Shown here: in pieces, positions 9,961-21,349 of the stretch
How the letters are laid out: every line of letters begins with the position of its first letter
Numbering within the stretch: the first letter of the stretch is position 1
Assembly (NCBI RefSeq): GCF_023898315.1
Contig: NC_064621.1
Location: 536,259,383 to 536,323,382 of the forward strand
Direction of reading: 5' to 3'
Source: Schistocerca nitens
Taxonomy: Eukaryota > Arthropoda > Insecta > Orthoptera > Acrididae
Length of the DNA: 64,000 nucleotides
The notes under the pieces: model-generated
What the model saw: the letters and a program-made list of their open reading frames with translations, nothing else
Told to the model about the DNA's origin: nothing
Databases searched by the model: none
Position numbers and translations under genes: made by a program

Positions 9961-11539
9961 AATAGTAGTATCATTTAATTATTTTTGGAGCACTGAAGAC
10001 GTAATACAATTTTTATCTGGTACAAAATCTCGGCATACGGACAGATGCAAACAATTTCACAGAGTTTCGAACTCAGGTTTCCATACAATCGAGACTTATT
10101 TAGTTTGCTACTCAAAAAAGGTCTTTCACACAAATGGGTCGATCGAAATATTGTAGCACGTTTGCAACTTCATTTTGGAGACTTAGAAACTCTGCCTAAG
10201 GCAAGCAATATAGATGTCGTGGACAGTTTTAACGTAACAAAATTTGTCATTAAAACTGGAACTACCTTGCAGACAAATCAGTTGCATCTGCACGTACACA
10301 TGGACGTTTTCAAGTGAAACGGTAAATGGTCTCCAAAACAGCTCGAAAACAGATGTAAGACTTACAATGTCCTCAAAACCTTTGTAAAACTATCCGTGCC
10401 AAAATGAATTCTTCAAACATCGAGTTTTCTTTAATGCCAGTGAACTGTCTTTGTCAGAATGTGTCTCTTCTACAACGCGATTTTGTTTTCAAATGCGTCC
10501 CCATCACATCACAAAGAAGTCGCCTTGCAGGCAAGTCCACTTAAAATGCGAAGTGTATAATCCATTCTGGATGATCTAATTTTCGTTTCTGCACTTCTTT
10601 GTACTTCATAATTTCAACAATAGTGACTTTTAAGACGAAAAATCGTTACAGGCCATCCCCTTGACTTACTTTACAGTAATATACGAAGTCTCCATACTCC
10701 CCGTTCATTTCCACTGAAAAAAATTGCAAATGACAATGAAATAATTTGTGCGAATTCAGAAATTTTACTATTCGTACCACCAATTTCTTCACGTTCTCCA
10801 AGCCCGTAAATTTAGCACCAAGTGTTCCTTGATGTATAGAACAATGAGTCCCATCTGTCGATAGTTGCAATTTTTTGCTGTTACATTGTCAACAAAAACT
10901 TTAAATCCCTTCTGCATGGTACTGTAGTGTCATTTTATAGCAAATATGCCCATCACTCATGCGAATTGAGAATTCTCATCCCTCTCTTTTGTTATTTCCG
11001 TCCATTTTAAAGGACTGTGACGACAGATAGCTAGACTTCCTCTTTTTGTGAAGACAGCCACTGGTCCTGTGAACGTCGATGACACCACGGTTCTGGCGAA
11101 CTCAGAAAGTTCTGGCGAATGACAAATGCCGCACCGTGGTGCTAAATGAAATGTCGCGCTGCTCCGGGTACTCCCGAGAAGGACCGAACAAAGCCGAATG
11201 TCAGACCTGGCCTCGGCTCGCACCCGGTCCGCACACGTTGCACGCTTGATGTCTGGCACGCCGTCCTCTGTGTTGCTAATTCAATAGTTACATAAAGGCT
11301 ACCCTGGACAGTTATCACATGAAAGACTAGCAAACTGCAGTGTTAAAGTGGAATACATTCAACTTAAAATACGAGCATGATTGGGTCCAGCCATTGTTGG
11401 GAACTGCGCGTGAGTTAACTAGCATTTCGCTCTCATTTAAGTATATGGCCGAAAGAGGAAGTCTTCAGGAATTGTCATACGAACCCTGTCGTCCAGGATC
11501 GTGTGCCACAAAGGGCAGAGGTTCACCACGAGATGGGGA
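9961..11539. other. unassigned sequence
   Basis: No recognised gene or repeat. Open frames up to 100 codons on both strands without recognisable motifs. A GC-richer block lies at 11080-11280. Confidence 0.4.
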
Positions 11540-11900
11540 AACTTACAGGCGTCTATTGTCTATGCTGAAGATTAGATGGGTAGATCACATAACTAATGAG
11601 GAGGTATTGAATAGAATTGGGGAGAAGACGAGTTCGTGGCACAACTTGACAACAAGGAGGGAAAGGTTGGTAGGACATGTTCTGAGGCGTCATGGGATCA
11701 CAAATTTAGCATTGGAGGGCAGCGTGGAGGGTAAAAATCGCAGAGGGAGACCAAGATATGAATACACTAAGCAGATTCAGAAGGATGTAAGTTGCAGTAA
11801 GTACTGGGAGATGAAGAAGCTTGTACTGGATAGAGTACCATGGAGAGCTGCATCAAACCAGTCTCAGGACTGAAGACCACAACAACAACAACAACAACAG
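11540..11900 (+). mobile_element. non-LTR retrotransposon, ORF2 C-terminus and 3' end
   Basis: The frame 11340-11873 ends with the C-terminal region of an endonuclease/reverse transcriptase protein (MLKIRWVDHITNEEVLNRIG, RRGRPRYEYTKQIQKDV, PWRAASNQSQD), followed by a short 3' UTR and an (AAC)n tail at 11878-11899. The same 3' end appears at 33.35-33.69 kb and, more decayed, at 52.1-52.4 kb. The upstream part of the open frame (11340-11550) does not look like LINE sequence, so the truncation point is near 11540-11555. Confidence 0.85.
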
Positions 11901-12640
11901 CATTGTCTATTGAGACCAAAGCGCCGTAGTGTGTGTGTGTGAGACAGACGAGAACCTACGTCATAGGCAAAACCAGTAGAAGGCGTTTGTGGCCAGGGAG
12001 ACGTAGCAGTGTTAAGCATTGCGGACCTAAGATCGGTCATAAAAGGAAACATTTATGGAAACTATTTAATTCCGTAGTAATTTGGGGAATGAAGCCACAG
12101 TAATTTTAATCTACCATCCTTCATAAGTTTTCATGGTAATCCCAATAAAACTTGAATATCGACCATACCTATAATAGTTTAGGATTTACTGTTAAAATGA
12201 AATTAATGAGTTTTGCAACAAAGACTTGAATGCTAAAATCTGAATGCCTCTGTCGATCTTAACGATGGACATTTCATATAGAAGCACATCATTAAGATGA
12301 CAAATGTTGTAAATATCAAATGTGTAACTTTAAATGTTTAAAAGATACAGTAAATTTAAATTATCAGTATTTTCAGTTGATCATCAGATCGTGACAGCAT
12401 CAGATCATGACAGCATGACACCTTGTTGAATCATTAGGTAATAGAATATTTATTGTAAAGTTTACTGCATAATAGTTACTTTTGTTCTTCATTTATTTAT
12501 CAGAAATCACACTGGTGCAATGCTACTGGCCGTGACATTCAAAGTTAAGGAGGAAATTGTATTGTTTTTATGTGATAGAGTTTAACAATGGATATTGTTA
12601 CTTTATTTAGAACGTGAAAGTGGTCAAGCTTTTGTTATTT
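11901..12640. other. unassigned AT-rich sequence
   Basis: Nothing recognised, apart from a short GT run at 11929-11940. Confidence 0.45.
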
Positions 12641-12644
12641 GATA

Positions 12645-13161
12645 TGTTAAAATGTAAAATAATATAGAATAAGCTGTAACCAATCAGATGGACGGCTTCA
12701 GGAAAGGCAACTGCACTTTTCAGCTGAGCGGGTTTGTTCGGCGAGCGGGAAGCGCGGCCAGGGACGGGCAGAGAGAGACAATGTTAGTGCAGACGCAAAA
12801 GCGGACAGTACAGTTCTGGTCTGACACCAAAGGATACAGTTCGGATTCAGGCACGAAAGCGGACAGTCGGTCTTTAGGCAGCTAGGAAGTGAAACAGAAA
12901 ATTCCGCGTTGTGTGGTATCGCGGGACTTAGTCTCTGAGCGGTGAGTAGTCGCGCGCCTGGTGTGATTCTAACTTTTCGTGTAAATATCGAGGTAGAGTA
13001 TTGGACTTGTGTTTCGCGATGAGATTGGGAATGATCGAACTGTGTCATGTCATATGGATATACGATGGAGTGTAATAGTAATTCTAAATACGACCACTTT
13101 CGCTGTTAGTTTTCTTTCTGAATAAACATTATTCTAACCGAATCGCAACTGTGAGGCCTAC
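12645..13161 (+). promoter_or_regulatory. possible solo LTR or 5' LTR remnant
   Basis: A segment beginning TGTTAAAATG and ending GGCCTACA has the TG...CA ends of an LTR, a GC-rich centre (12710-12960) and an AATAAA signal (GAATAAACATTATT near 13120). No second copy, TSD or primer-binding site could be established. A decayed host promoter or first exon is an alternative. Confidence 0.25.
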
Positions 13162-14191
13162 ATAATTTATGGATCCCGATATTATTATTACTGTTATTAT
13201 TAGTTACATTAACTTTGTTTCATACAATTTCGCAAAGTTGTCATCAGTGAGACAATGTAACCAAAGGGTCGCAAGTGTCTAATTTAGGGCGTGTAATGCG
13301 AATGTGCGGTTCAACCCCTAGACGAGTTTGAGCCAAGACATTTCGACGAAGGGGAACTCCATGTGATCCCGAACATCTTTGGGATGTTAGCTCGCATGTG
13401 CAAAAAAGCCAATAACCAAAGAAAAACGATCAGCGTTGTTATTCTTTAAAAGCAACGTTTAATTTTCATAAAATAAGGATATACATTTTCCTGTTGGACA
13501 ATTCTTTTAGCAGTGAACCATATTCTAATAACCACCTTTACCCACTCCCATAAAATTTAGGGGAAGAAAGGTTGTAAATCGCATAGAAATGTACATCGAG
13601 CTGTAGCAGCGTAGGGGAAATTTACTTCTTCATTATAAATGAAACATTTGCCCTCTTAAATTAAGACACACTGAAAACTGACGTTGTGAAACTGGAATGA
13701 GAGATCTATTTTGAAAAATGCTATTTTATTCACAAATGTCTTGATCGCATTTGGTGCAGTAACACAAGCAGTTTCGACGCTAATGGGTCAAGGTAAAGAG
13801 AAGAACGTTTACACAATATCGTTTTTAGGAATGTAACATGTCAAGTCGTGGTCTAGCGTCCATCACGCTCACCTGTCCGCAGGTAGCAAACTGTGGCAAT
13901 AAATTAAAAATTTGTCAGTCAACTACATTTTTTTTTTCATTTTATGGTCCATTACGACCAAACTTTTGTGTCTTAAACAAGTATGTTTTTATTTATGTTT
14001 GATACCTTAGTTCTGTGTAACTTTATAGCTCCTTAACTGCGGTAGTGAACAAATGCATTCGTTTCGTTTTCCTGCAAGAGTGGTCCTAGTTTATGTAAGC
14101 TTCTTTAAGTAAAAAACATAGTTTTTTAATCATTTTTTATATTTAATTGTTGTACATGTAAGCAACGCATGTTCACTTGCCGTCTACGAAC
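13162..14191. other. unassigned AT-rich sequence
   Basis: Nothing recognised. Poly-T run at 13929-13936. Confidence 0.45.
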
Positions 14192-14616
14192 ATAAATTTT
14201 TCTACAAAATTGTTGAGGCTTTCGTGGCCACTTGTTGACAAACTGCCTATTGGCTTCTGTCTCGGGTTCTTCGGCCGACGTTCATCTAATGATTTTTCTG
14301 ACGTTTCGGCAGCACGAGTGGCTGGCATTGTCAAAGCTTCACCCTCCATTGCCGGTGGTGAACTGGAGCCGAGCTCGCGGGCGCAGGCTATATGTACCTG
14401 GCGCGCCAACGTCCGAGGGAATGACCGCGGAGAAGCCCTCGGACGTTGGCGCGCCAGGTACATATAGCCTGCGCCCGCGAGCTCGGCTCCAGTTCACCAC
14501 CGGCAATGGAGGGTGAAGCTTTGACAATGCCAGCCACTCGTGCTGGCGAAACGTCAGAAAAATCATTAGATGAACGTCGGCCGAAGAACCCGAGACAGAA
14601 GCCAATAAATTTTTCT
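14192..14616. mobile_element. foldback element with asymmetric end and 12 bp TSD
   Basis: TSD ATAAATTTTTCT at 14192-14203 and 14605-14616. Inside: an asymmetric 44 bp end (GAGGCTTTCGTGGCC), a 172 bp arm 14248-14419, a 16 bp spacer 14420-14435, and a 172 bp inverted arm 14436-14607 that appears to differ at about one position. Each arm contains a stem-loop followed by GCGAAACGTCAG. The paired open frames here are mirror images created by the palindrome, not genes. Mechanism is discussed in the findings. Confidence 0.88.
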
Positions 14617-16806
14617 TGTTTGAAATTTCGCAAGAAGGTATTAGGTTTCTTCTTTTTTATTCACTTATCTTGACTCTTTAAATGTACTTACAATTTTTCA
14701 TATTTAACAGGAATTTCGATTTTCTGTCGTATGCGGGGGTTTAGTTCTGATTATGACCCATTAGAGCCTAAACTGTTTAACTGTCACTAAGCCATTGCGA
14801 TCAACACAATATGAAGAAAAAGGTTACTGAAACGGAAATGGGGTGATCAGGAATCGCAACCGGACAGGTAAACATCTGTTTTAACACCAATGCCAATGTG
14901 TGTGCCAGAAACAATATTGTCAAGGCACTGATGAGCAGGACGTGAGGTGTCAGTACAAGACTATTGCGGACGTCATGTATGCCACTGTTTGTGTCTGCTG
15001 CTGAGAACGTGAAGAAAGTAGTCATCGCAGTTGAAAGTCGTTCAAATGCTAGCTTTCAAGCTGTTTATTCCTACGCGAGATATGCCACGAGTTCACTGCA
15101 AAGACATTCTGCGCGCAGTTTATACACTACTTAACATATTACAGTTAGTCAAGTGAAGCTATGTCTGAAGGCTTAAAATACGAGCATTGGATACAGCGTG
15201 TAAAGACCAATTAGAGGCCTGTGGGAATTATCTCACGTGTTTGCGAGCCCCGTTCAACGGCGGACAAAGTATTCTTTGACGCCTCCCGTCTCGCCTCTTC
15301 TCGTGCTGTATTCTGGACTTGTCTATTGGTTTTCTGTTTCCGCTTGCTGAAGGCGACTGGTGTCGGAGCATACTATGGGTGCTCTTTAAACTGAGGTTAC
15401 TATCTGAAGGCCATTCTCAGGCTATGAGCCTCGAGAATTACGGTGAGTCTGCGGCATACATTTGCATTTTGGTAGAATAATTTGCTTGGAACGTTTTCAG
15501 GTCATGTACCTTCACTCGTATTCTGGCTTATGTTCCGTTGTTCAAAGAGTTAGAGCGTGTTCGATGTCCGTGGTACAGTATCGGCATTTCACTACTTCAT
15601 GCGTGAGATTAGCGTACTTGTTCCATCATATTCTCTTTAATTTAAGTGTGTTCAGGATTTGATAATGGGTATAAGGCTTTCATTTTGTTCAGTTTTTCAT
15701 ATACAATGGTCTTGTATACTACGTGATCCATCCCAGGACAAGTGCAATATAATATATGCTACTTCTTTCAATTGAGTCTTAATAATCAGGAATTTAGCTA
15801 AAGCGTGTACGATTTATTTTCCTTTAACATTCACTTATGAAATCCATGCTGAATTTCGATTGCACACATGCTTTTATATTCGTTTAATGAGTTTTTACGT
15901 AATCTGAGCCCGAAGGTTACTGTGAATTCTGCCTTTTGGAGAAATACTGTTGAATGCGAAGGCAGACTGTAGCGAGCAGAATGGTTTTCAATTCTTACAG
16001 CTCGTAAAGTAAGTAGTTATGCAGAGCGTCCGGGGCTGCGTGTTGCTTTTCGGATTAATTTCGACCTGAAACAGTGGAGGTAACTGGACCTAAATACAAG
16101 AGAAAGGAGAAGTGTTTTGTACTCGGCATAGGGACGGCTTTGATATCAATGAAGCTAACATTATTTTTAAAACATACGCAATCGAAAAGCTTATTGCTCC
16201 CTGTGCTGGCTAGCGGTACTGGGAGGTAAGCTAGACAGAGATCGATTAGAAACGGCGGATTTCACAGGGGTCTGTTTGCAAGACACACGAGTGTGGTTTT
16301 CAGGCGGTATTCCACGCTCGTTCAGGCAAATGCTAGGCCAGTCCCCCAGATACATATTAGCAAATTCTGTGCATAGACAGGTAAAATACCATAAAACACA
16401 GAACAAAGCGTACGCTATTCACAGGTATACAGCAAATTCTGTCCGACGCGATTCGTGGTAGTAAAGAGAGATACGCAAGGATCTCTTTTGACTGGATGCA
16501 CGTGTTCTTGCGTCCCTCTTGTCAAACTTGTGTTCACGTTGGTGGAGCCGCACTTTTGCGAAACTAACTTACGATCACCACTACGAAGTCTACCACAGCA
16601 GTCACCATTCTGGAGCTGTATTTGGATTTACCCTTCACAACCTGAAAATTATTCATGAATTAAAACGGGCTTTTTATTACTAATAGCGTGGCAGAAATGT
16701 ATCCTTTTCGTCTGTTTCAATCTCTGTACCATTGATAGCCATTAGTAACAGTCGTGTTCAATACGGTGTCACACAAAGCGCGCATCAGAATTACGTATGA
16801 AAATTA
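14617..16806. other. unassigned sequence
   Basis: No gene recognised. A stretch at about 16270-16400 (GTGTGGTTTTCAGGCGG, CAGGCAAATGCTAGGCCAGT) faintly resembles a locust repeat I remember, too weakly to annotate. Confidence 0.4.
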
Positions 16807-17250
16807 AAAAATGGTTCAAATGTCTCTGAGCACTATGGGACTTAACATCTGAGGTCATCAGTCCCCTAGAACTTAGCACTACTGAAACCTAACTAAGCTA
16901 AGTTCATATATATACTAAGATGGTATCTGTTCTTTCGGACATTTCCGAAAGAACAGATACCATCGGTGACCATGCAGCTCGTTAGAATGAAATTACAATG
17001 AAATGAACACCATTAGCTGCCATGTAAGCAGGAGATCCCGGGTTCGAGTCCCGGTCGGGGCACACATTTTCACCTGTCCCCTTTGGCGTCTGTCAACGCC
17101 TGTAAACAGCTAAGGGTGTTCCTTTTCATTGCAATTTAACCTAAGTTCATCACACACATCCTTGCCCGAGGCACGATTCGAACCTGCGACCGTAGCGGTC
17201 GCGCGGTTCCAGACTGAAGCGCCTAGAACCGCTCGATAACAGCGGCCGGC
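16807..17250 (-). repeat. SINE family A, split by a nested element
   Basis: Body and 3' end at 16807-16917, tRNA-like head at 17141-17250, both minus strand. The interruption has the 10 bp duplication CTAAGTTCAT at 16908-16917 and 17141-17150. Confidence 0.9.
16918..17140 (+). mobile_element. tRNA-Thr-like foldback element with terminal hairpin
   Basis: Inserted into the SINE with a 10 bp TSD. It starts with a short TA run and a near-perfect hairpin (20 bp arms, GGTATCTGTTCTTTCGGA and its complement, 16921-16964), then GGTGACCATGCAGCT. A tRNA-like half follows (CATGTAAGCAGGAGATCCC, GGTTCGAGTCCCGG). The flanks of this half are inverted copies of each other (ATGAACACCATTAGCTG near 17000 and CAGCTAAGGGTGTTCCTTT near 17108). 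It is related to the units of the array at 47.25 kb. Confidence 0.82.
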
Positions 17251-17912
17251 TGAAATTTATATAAGGATAATTCCATGAAAATTGAAGTTTTTGTTATGTC
17301 TATAACACTTTCCGTTTCCGTTCCTCTGTTTAACGGTAAAAGAATACAGCTTTCTTCGTCAAAACTTGTCTATATATTGTTTATATTCAGGTATATCTCC
17401 TTATTATTTCCATGTTAATACTTCAATAACACTTCAATGTCAGCAGTGGAAATGTTACGTCCATAACCATGGAATCGCCCATAAATAACTGACCGGAGGG
17501 AGGGGGGGGGGGGGGGGAGAAAAAATGAATGACAATAATACTGAATTCATACTGCGTACTAACTTCAGAGTGACCAAACAATAACATCTACGTGGGAATC
17601 ACAATACACGTGAGCGTGTTTCGAATTTCTAGCAATCACGGAGATACAAGTTGTCTTCCAATAAGGCACTGAATAATCTAAAATGCAGCAGAGATTACAA
17701 ATTTGTATGCACAGTGTATCAGCTAGAGTAACTACGAGACCACCCTGCAATCAGGTTCCAACTTAAAAACGAACTACCTCTGTGTCCCTGAAATGCCTCG
17801 CGCCTAAATATCAGATCTCGTTCGCATTTCAGGACCTGTTCACCACGTGAAATGGTGGCAAAATAAATGTGCGAATACGAATATTGCCCTGCTGAAACGT
17901 AGCAGCAGCGAT
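17251..17912. other. unassigned sequence with a G run
   Basis: Nothing recognised except a poly-G run at about 17502-17517. Confidence 0.45.
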
Positions 17913-17957
17913 GTTCCGGACTGAAGCGCCTAGAACCGCTCGGCCACAGCAGCCGGC
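17913..17957 (-). repeat. SINE family A, head fragment only
   Basis: Only about 45 bp of the tRNA-like head (GGACTGAAGCGCCTAGAACC, ending GCCGGC). The 3' body is missing, opposite to the normal 5' truncation of retroposed copies, so a later deletion or rearrangement is likely. Confidence 0.75.
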
Positions 17958-18059
17958 AGGAGGAATTCACTTGTGTGTTTACTGTTATTGCGCTGTTTGT
18001 ACGTGCAAATGGTGTAGTACATTTGCAGTTTCTCTCTTTCACGACTTGTTAGAAATCGA

Positions 18060-19094
18060 CCAGTGAAATGGTGGAGATGACATTCTGGTATGCACGGAGC
18101 CTGCGAGCCCGTGTCCTCTGCGCTGAAAAATATCCACAACGCAAAGTGCCCTCTCATAAGCCGCCCGGCACTCTTTTCCACCGTGTGAGGAACACAAGTA
18201 CTCGTGCACCTCGGAGGGTTGACAGTGGAAGGCCCCACACAGTTCGCACGCCTGAGGCGGAGGAGCGTGTGCTACATTCGCTGGAAAAACGCCTGGTACC
18301 GGTGTGCTACGATTAGCAGCATCAGGAGGCATGTCTCACTCTTATCTGGGGAGTACTTCGTTAACAGTTGCTGTAGCCATATCATCTACAGCGCGTTCAA
18401 GCCCTAAGGCCACAAGATCACTAAGGCAGACGGCGGTTCTGTCAATGGCTGTTGCAGAAGTGTGCCACAGATCCACTGTTCACATCCTAGATTTTATTTA
18501 CCGATGAGGCAGGGTCCATAAGAAATGGTGTGAATTACCGTAACCAGCATGCATGTGCAGATATACATCCCCAAGCAGTAAAAATGGTGTGAATTTCCAT
18601 AACCAGCTTGAATGTGCAGATGTAAATCCCCAAGCAGTTAAGGAAAGAGGGCATCAACGCCGATTCTCAATCAACGTATGGCAGGCGCACTTGACGAAAG
18701 ATTAACACTGCCATACGCGCTACCACAAAGGTTAACTGCCGTGCTTGTTCACCAGACCGCAATCACCTAGATTTTTGACTATGGGGACACTTGAAGAAAT
18801 TAGTCTACGCTGCGCCAATCAACCATGTGCGGACCTACAGGGTCGAATCTTCAATGCGTGCCAGAAGGTGCTACAACAACAGGGTATAATTCAAAGGGTG
18901 CGTCGTTCCTTACGCCAGAGGGCAGAAGGGTGCATTGTCATTAATGGACGCCGGGTTGAACACCTCCAGTAAACAGGTGTTTATCGCAGAAAGTATACAT
19001 TTCCGGACCCATGTTTATTGGACTTATTTTTCTTGTTTCAATGAATACTACCACCTCTCAAAGTATTCGACACTTTTTTGTGAACAGCCTGTAT
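18060..19094 (+). pseudogene. mariner-like transposase pseudogene and 3' inverted repeat
   Basis: The plus strand keeps an N-terminal HTH region (YARSLRARVLCAEKYPQRKV near 18086), a first catalytic-block remnant near 18490 (degenerate LDFIY), a KERGHQRRFSINVWQAHLTK stretch near 18640-18700, and the C-terminal region to the stop at 18972 (RRAEGCI-like, NGRRVEHLQ). The part with the second and third catalytic residues is deleted. The right end near 19094 reads GAACAGCCTGTATA, a typical mariner-type terminus. The left terminus was not found. Confidence 0.75.
18523..18640 (+). repeat. 59 bp tandem duplication inside the transposase pseudogene
   Basis: Two diverged copies starting AAATGGTGTGAATT at 18523 and 18582. 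Both contain AACCAGC, ATGTGCAGAT and CCCCAAGCAGT. The duplication lies in the coding region after the first catalytic block. Confidence 0.8.
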
Positions 19095-19202
19095 ACTGTT
19101 ATCACTAAACACAATAGCTGAAGAATAACATTTATTCTTTGGAATCTTGGCTATCCTGGAGTGCACACACCATCCTCTGAATGAAAAGACAACTATTTTT
19201 CC

Positions 19203-21200
19203 ATGTTTTTTTTTCTTTATTGTGATTTTCAACACCTTGTACAAAGGTGGGCTGTCAGCAGCATAATACGCTGCTCTTCAGCCGAGAGTAATACAATAGA
19301 AAACATAATGGAGGTATAGATAATACAAGACAAATGGCGGGTAAAAAAATGTAGATACTGAAAAACAATATACATGACGCCGTTCACGCTGGACAAGATA
19401 AAACACTAAAACCTGTGGACGCGACACACAAAACACGGACAACTGCGATGGCACAGGTGAACAGTGGTGGCGTGATGGCGAAAGAACACTAAACACAAAA
19501 CGAAGGCACACACACTAGACACTGATGGCGACGATCTCCGGCGCACGAATGTCCACTGAGCGTGTGCGAGTCTGGGGACCTGCGAAAAGAGGAGGAGGGC
19601 GGATGGGGGTGAGAGAGGGAGAGGGGAGAGCAGAGATGCCACGGGCAGGGGAGATAGGGGGAAGGGAGGAAGGGAGGAAGGGGGAGGGGAAGCCCAGGGG
19701 AAGAGGGGTGGAGGAAAGGGGGATGGGGGGAAAAGGAGAGAGAAGGGAGGGAGAGTGCCCAGAGGAAAAGACACAGGAAGTGGGATGGGAGGATCAAAGT
19801 TGATAGGAGGGGTAGATGGAGGGGAGGAGGACATCATCAGGGAGGGGGAGCTGGCGGAAGCCACCTTGGGAGAGGGTAAGGAGGGTGGAGAGATGGAGAC
19901 CGGGTGGGACGTGGGAATACAGGCGTGGCAGCGAGCGGGGGTGGGAGAGGATGGGTGAGACAAGCGGGTGAGGAGGATCGAGTTTACAGGAGGTGTACAG
20001 GATCTGTATCCTTTCAAGGAAAAGGAGGAGGTGGGGGAACGGAATGAGGCTGTACAGGATCTGCGTGGGGGAGGGGAGACGGATGCGATAGGCGAGGCGG
20101 AGGGCATTCAAGGATCTGAAGGGATTTATAAAAGGTAGGGAGAGGCGGAGATCCAGGCCGGATGGGCGTAACAAAGGATAGGGTGGATGAAGGATTTATA
20201 GGTGTGGAGTATGGTGTAGGGGTCCAGACCCCACGTACGGCTGGAAAGGAGCTTGAGGAGACAGAGTTGGGAGTGTGTCTTGGCTTGGATTGTCTGGAGA
20301 TGGTGGGTCCAGGAGAGGCGACGATCGAGGGTGACGCCATGGTACTTAAGGGTGGGTGTGAGGGCGATAGGACGGCCATAGATGGTTAGAAATCGAGGAG
20401 GCGGAAGGAAGGGGTGGTTTTGCCTACAATGATCGCCTGGGTTTTGGAGAGATTGACCTTGAGCAACCATTGGTTGTACCAAGCGGTGAACCGGTCAAGA
20501 TGGGATTGGGGAAGGTGTCGGGCCGCTGCAGGATGGGGGTAAGAGCAAGGAAGGCGGTGTCATCGGCAAACTGGAGAAGGTGGACGGGGCGTGACGGCGG
20601 CGGCATGTCCGCCGTTTACAAAAGGTACAGAAGGGGTGAGAGGACGGAGCCTTGGGGCACACCGGCGGAGGGAAAAAAGGTGGAGCAATCCGTGTTATGG
20701 ACGGTGACGTAGGAAGGACGGTGGGAGAGAAAGGAGCCGATCAGACGGACGTAGTAAATGGGAAGGGCGAAGGTTTGGAGCTTGAAGAGGAGTCCGGAAT
20801 GCCATACGCGGTCATAGGCACGTTCGAGGTCCAGGGAGAGGAAGATTGCGGAGCAACGGGAATTAAGCTGTTCGGAAAGGAGATGAGTGAGGTGAAGGAG
20901 AAGGTCATCGAAAGAGAAGGACGGCCGAAAGCCACACTGGGTAACGGGAAGGAGGTGGTGCTGGCAGAGATGCTGGTCGATGCGTCGGGTGAGGATGGAT
21001 TCTAGGACCTTGCTGAAGACCGAGGTAAGGCTGATGGGACGGTAGGAAGAGACGGCGGACGGCGGTTTACCAGGTTTAAGGATACATCAGGATACGGGAG
21101 GTTTTCTACAGGTCGGGGTTGTAGCCGGTGGACAGGACTACATTGTAGAGCCTGGCCAGAGTGGAGAGGAAGGAGACAGGCGCTTCACGAAGGTGGCGGT
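19203..21200 (-). mobile_element. Jockey-like non-LTR retrotransposon, 5'-truncated
   Basis: Minus strand, reading from 21200 down. The reverse transcriptase is recognisable: SLDLERAYDRVWHSGLL near 20830, GVPQGSVLSPLLYLL near 20640-20680 (then a stop), FADDTAFLAL (catalytic motif) near 20560, and TLKYHGVTLDRRLSWTHHLQ near 20350. A Pro/Ser-rich C-terminus and pyrimidine-rich 3' region follow to about 19520. AATAAAG and an A run near 19215-19203 look like the polyadenylated 3' end. Strong strand asymmetry (purine-rich plus strand) marks the block. Several frameshifts; inactive. Confidence 0.85.
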
Positions 21201-21349
21201 AGGTGACAGTATTTTTCCATGTACCATCATGCAATTAAATGATTTATTACTAAGGGTTTCCTTTTCATTACAAGTTTACAAAATATAAAATCACTGTATA
21301 ACCGAACTCAATTTTCATAATTTTCTTGCCTTGAATGACACTGTGACGT

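Noticed and set aside
14173-14673. Six overlapping open frames on both strands at 14.2-14.7 kb
   Set aside because: They are mirror images produced by the palindrome and encode nothing recognisable.
19406-20380. Long Pro/Ser-rich and Gly/Glu-rich open frames
   Set aside because: They follow from the pyrimidine/purine strand bias of the Jockey-like LINE 3' region; only the RT reading is meaningful.
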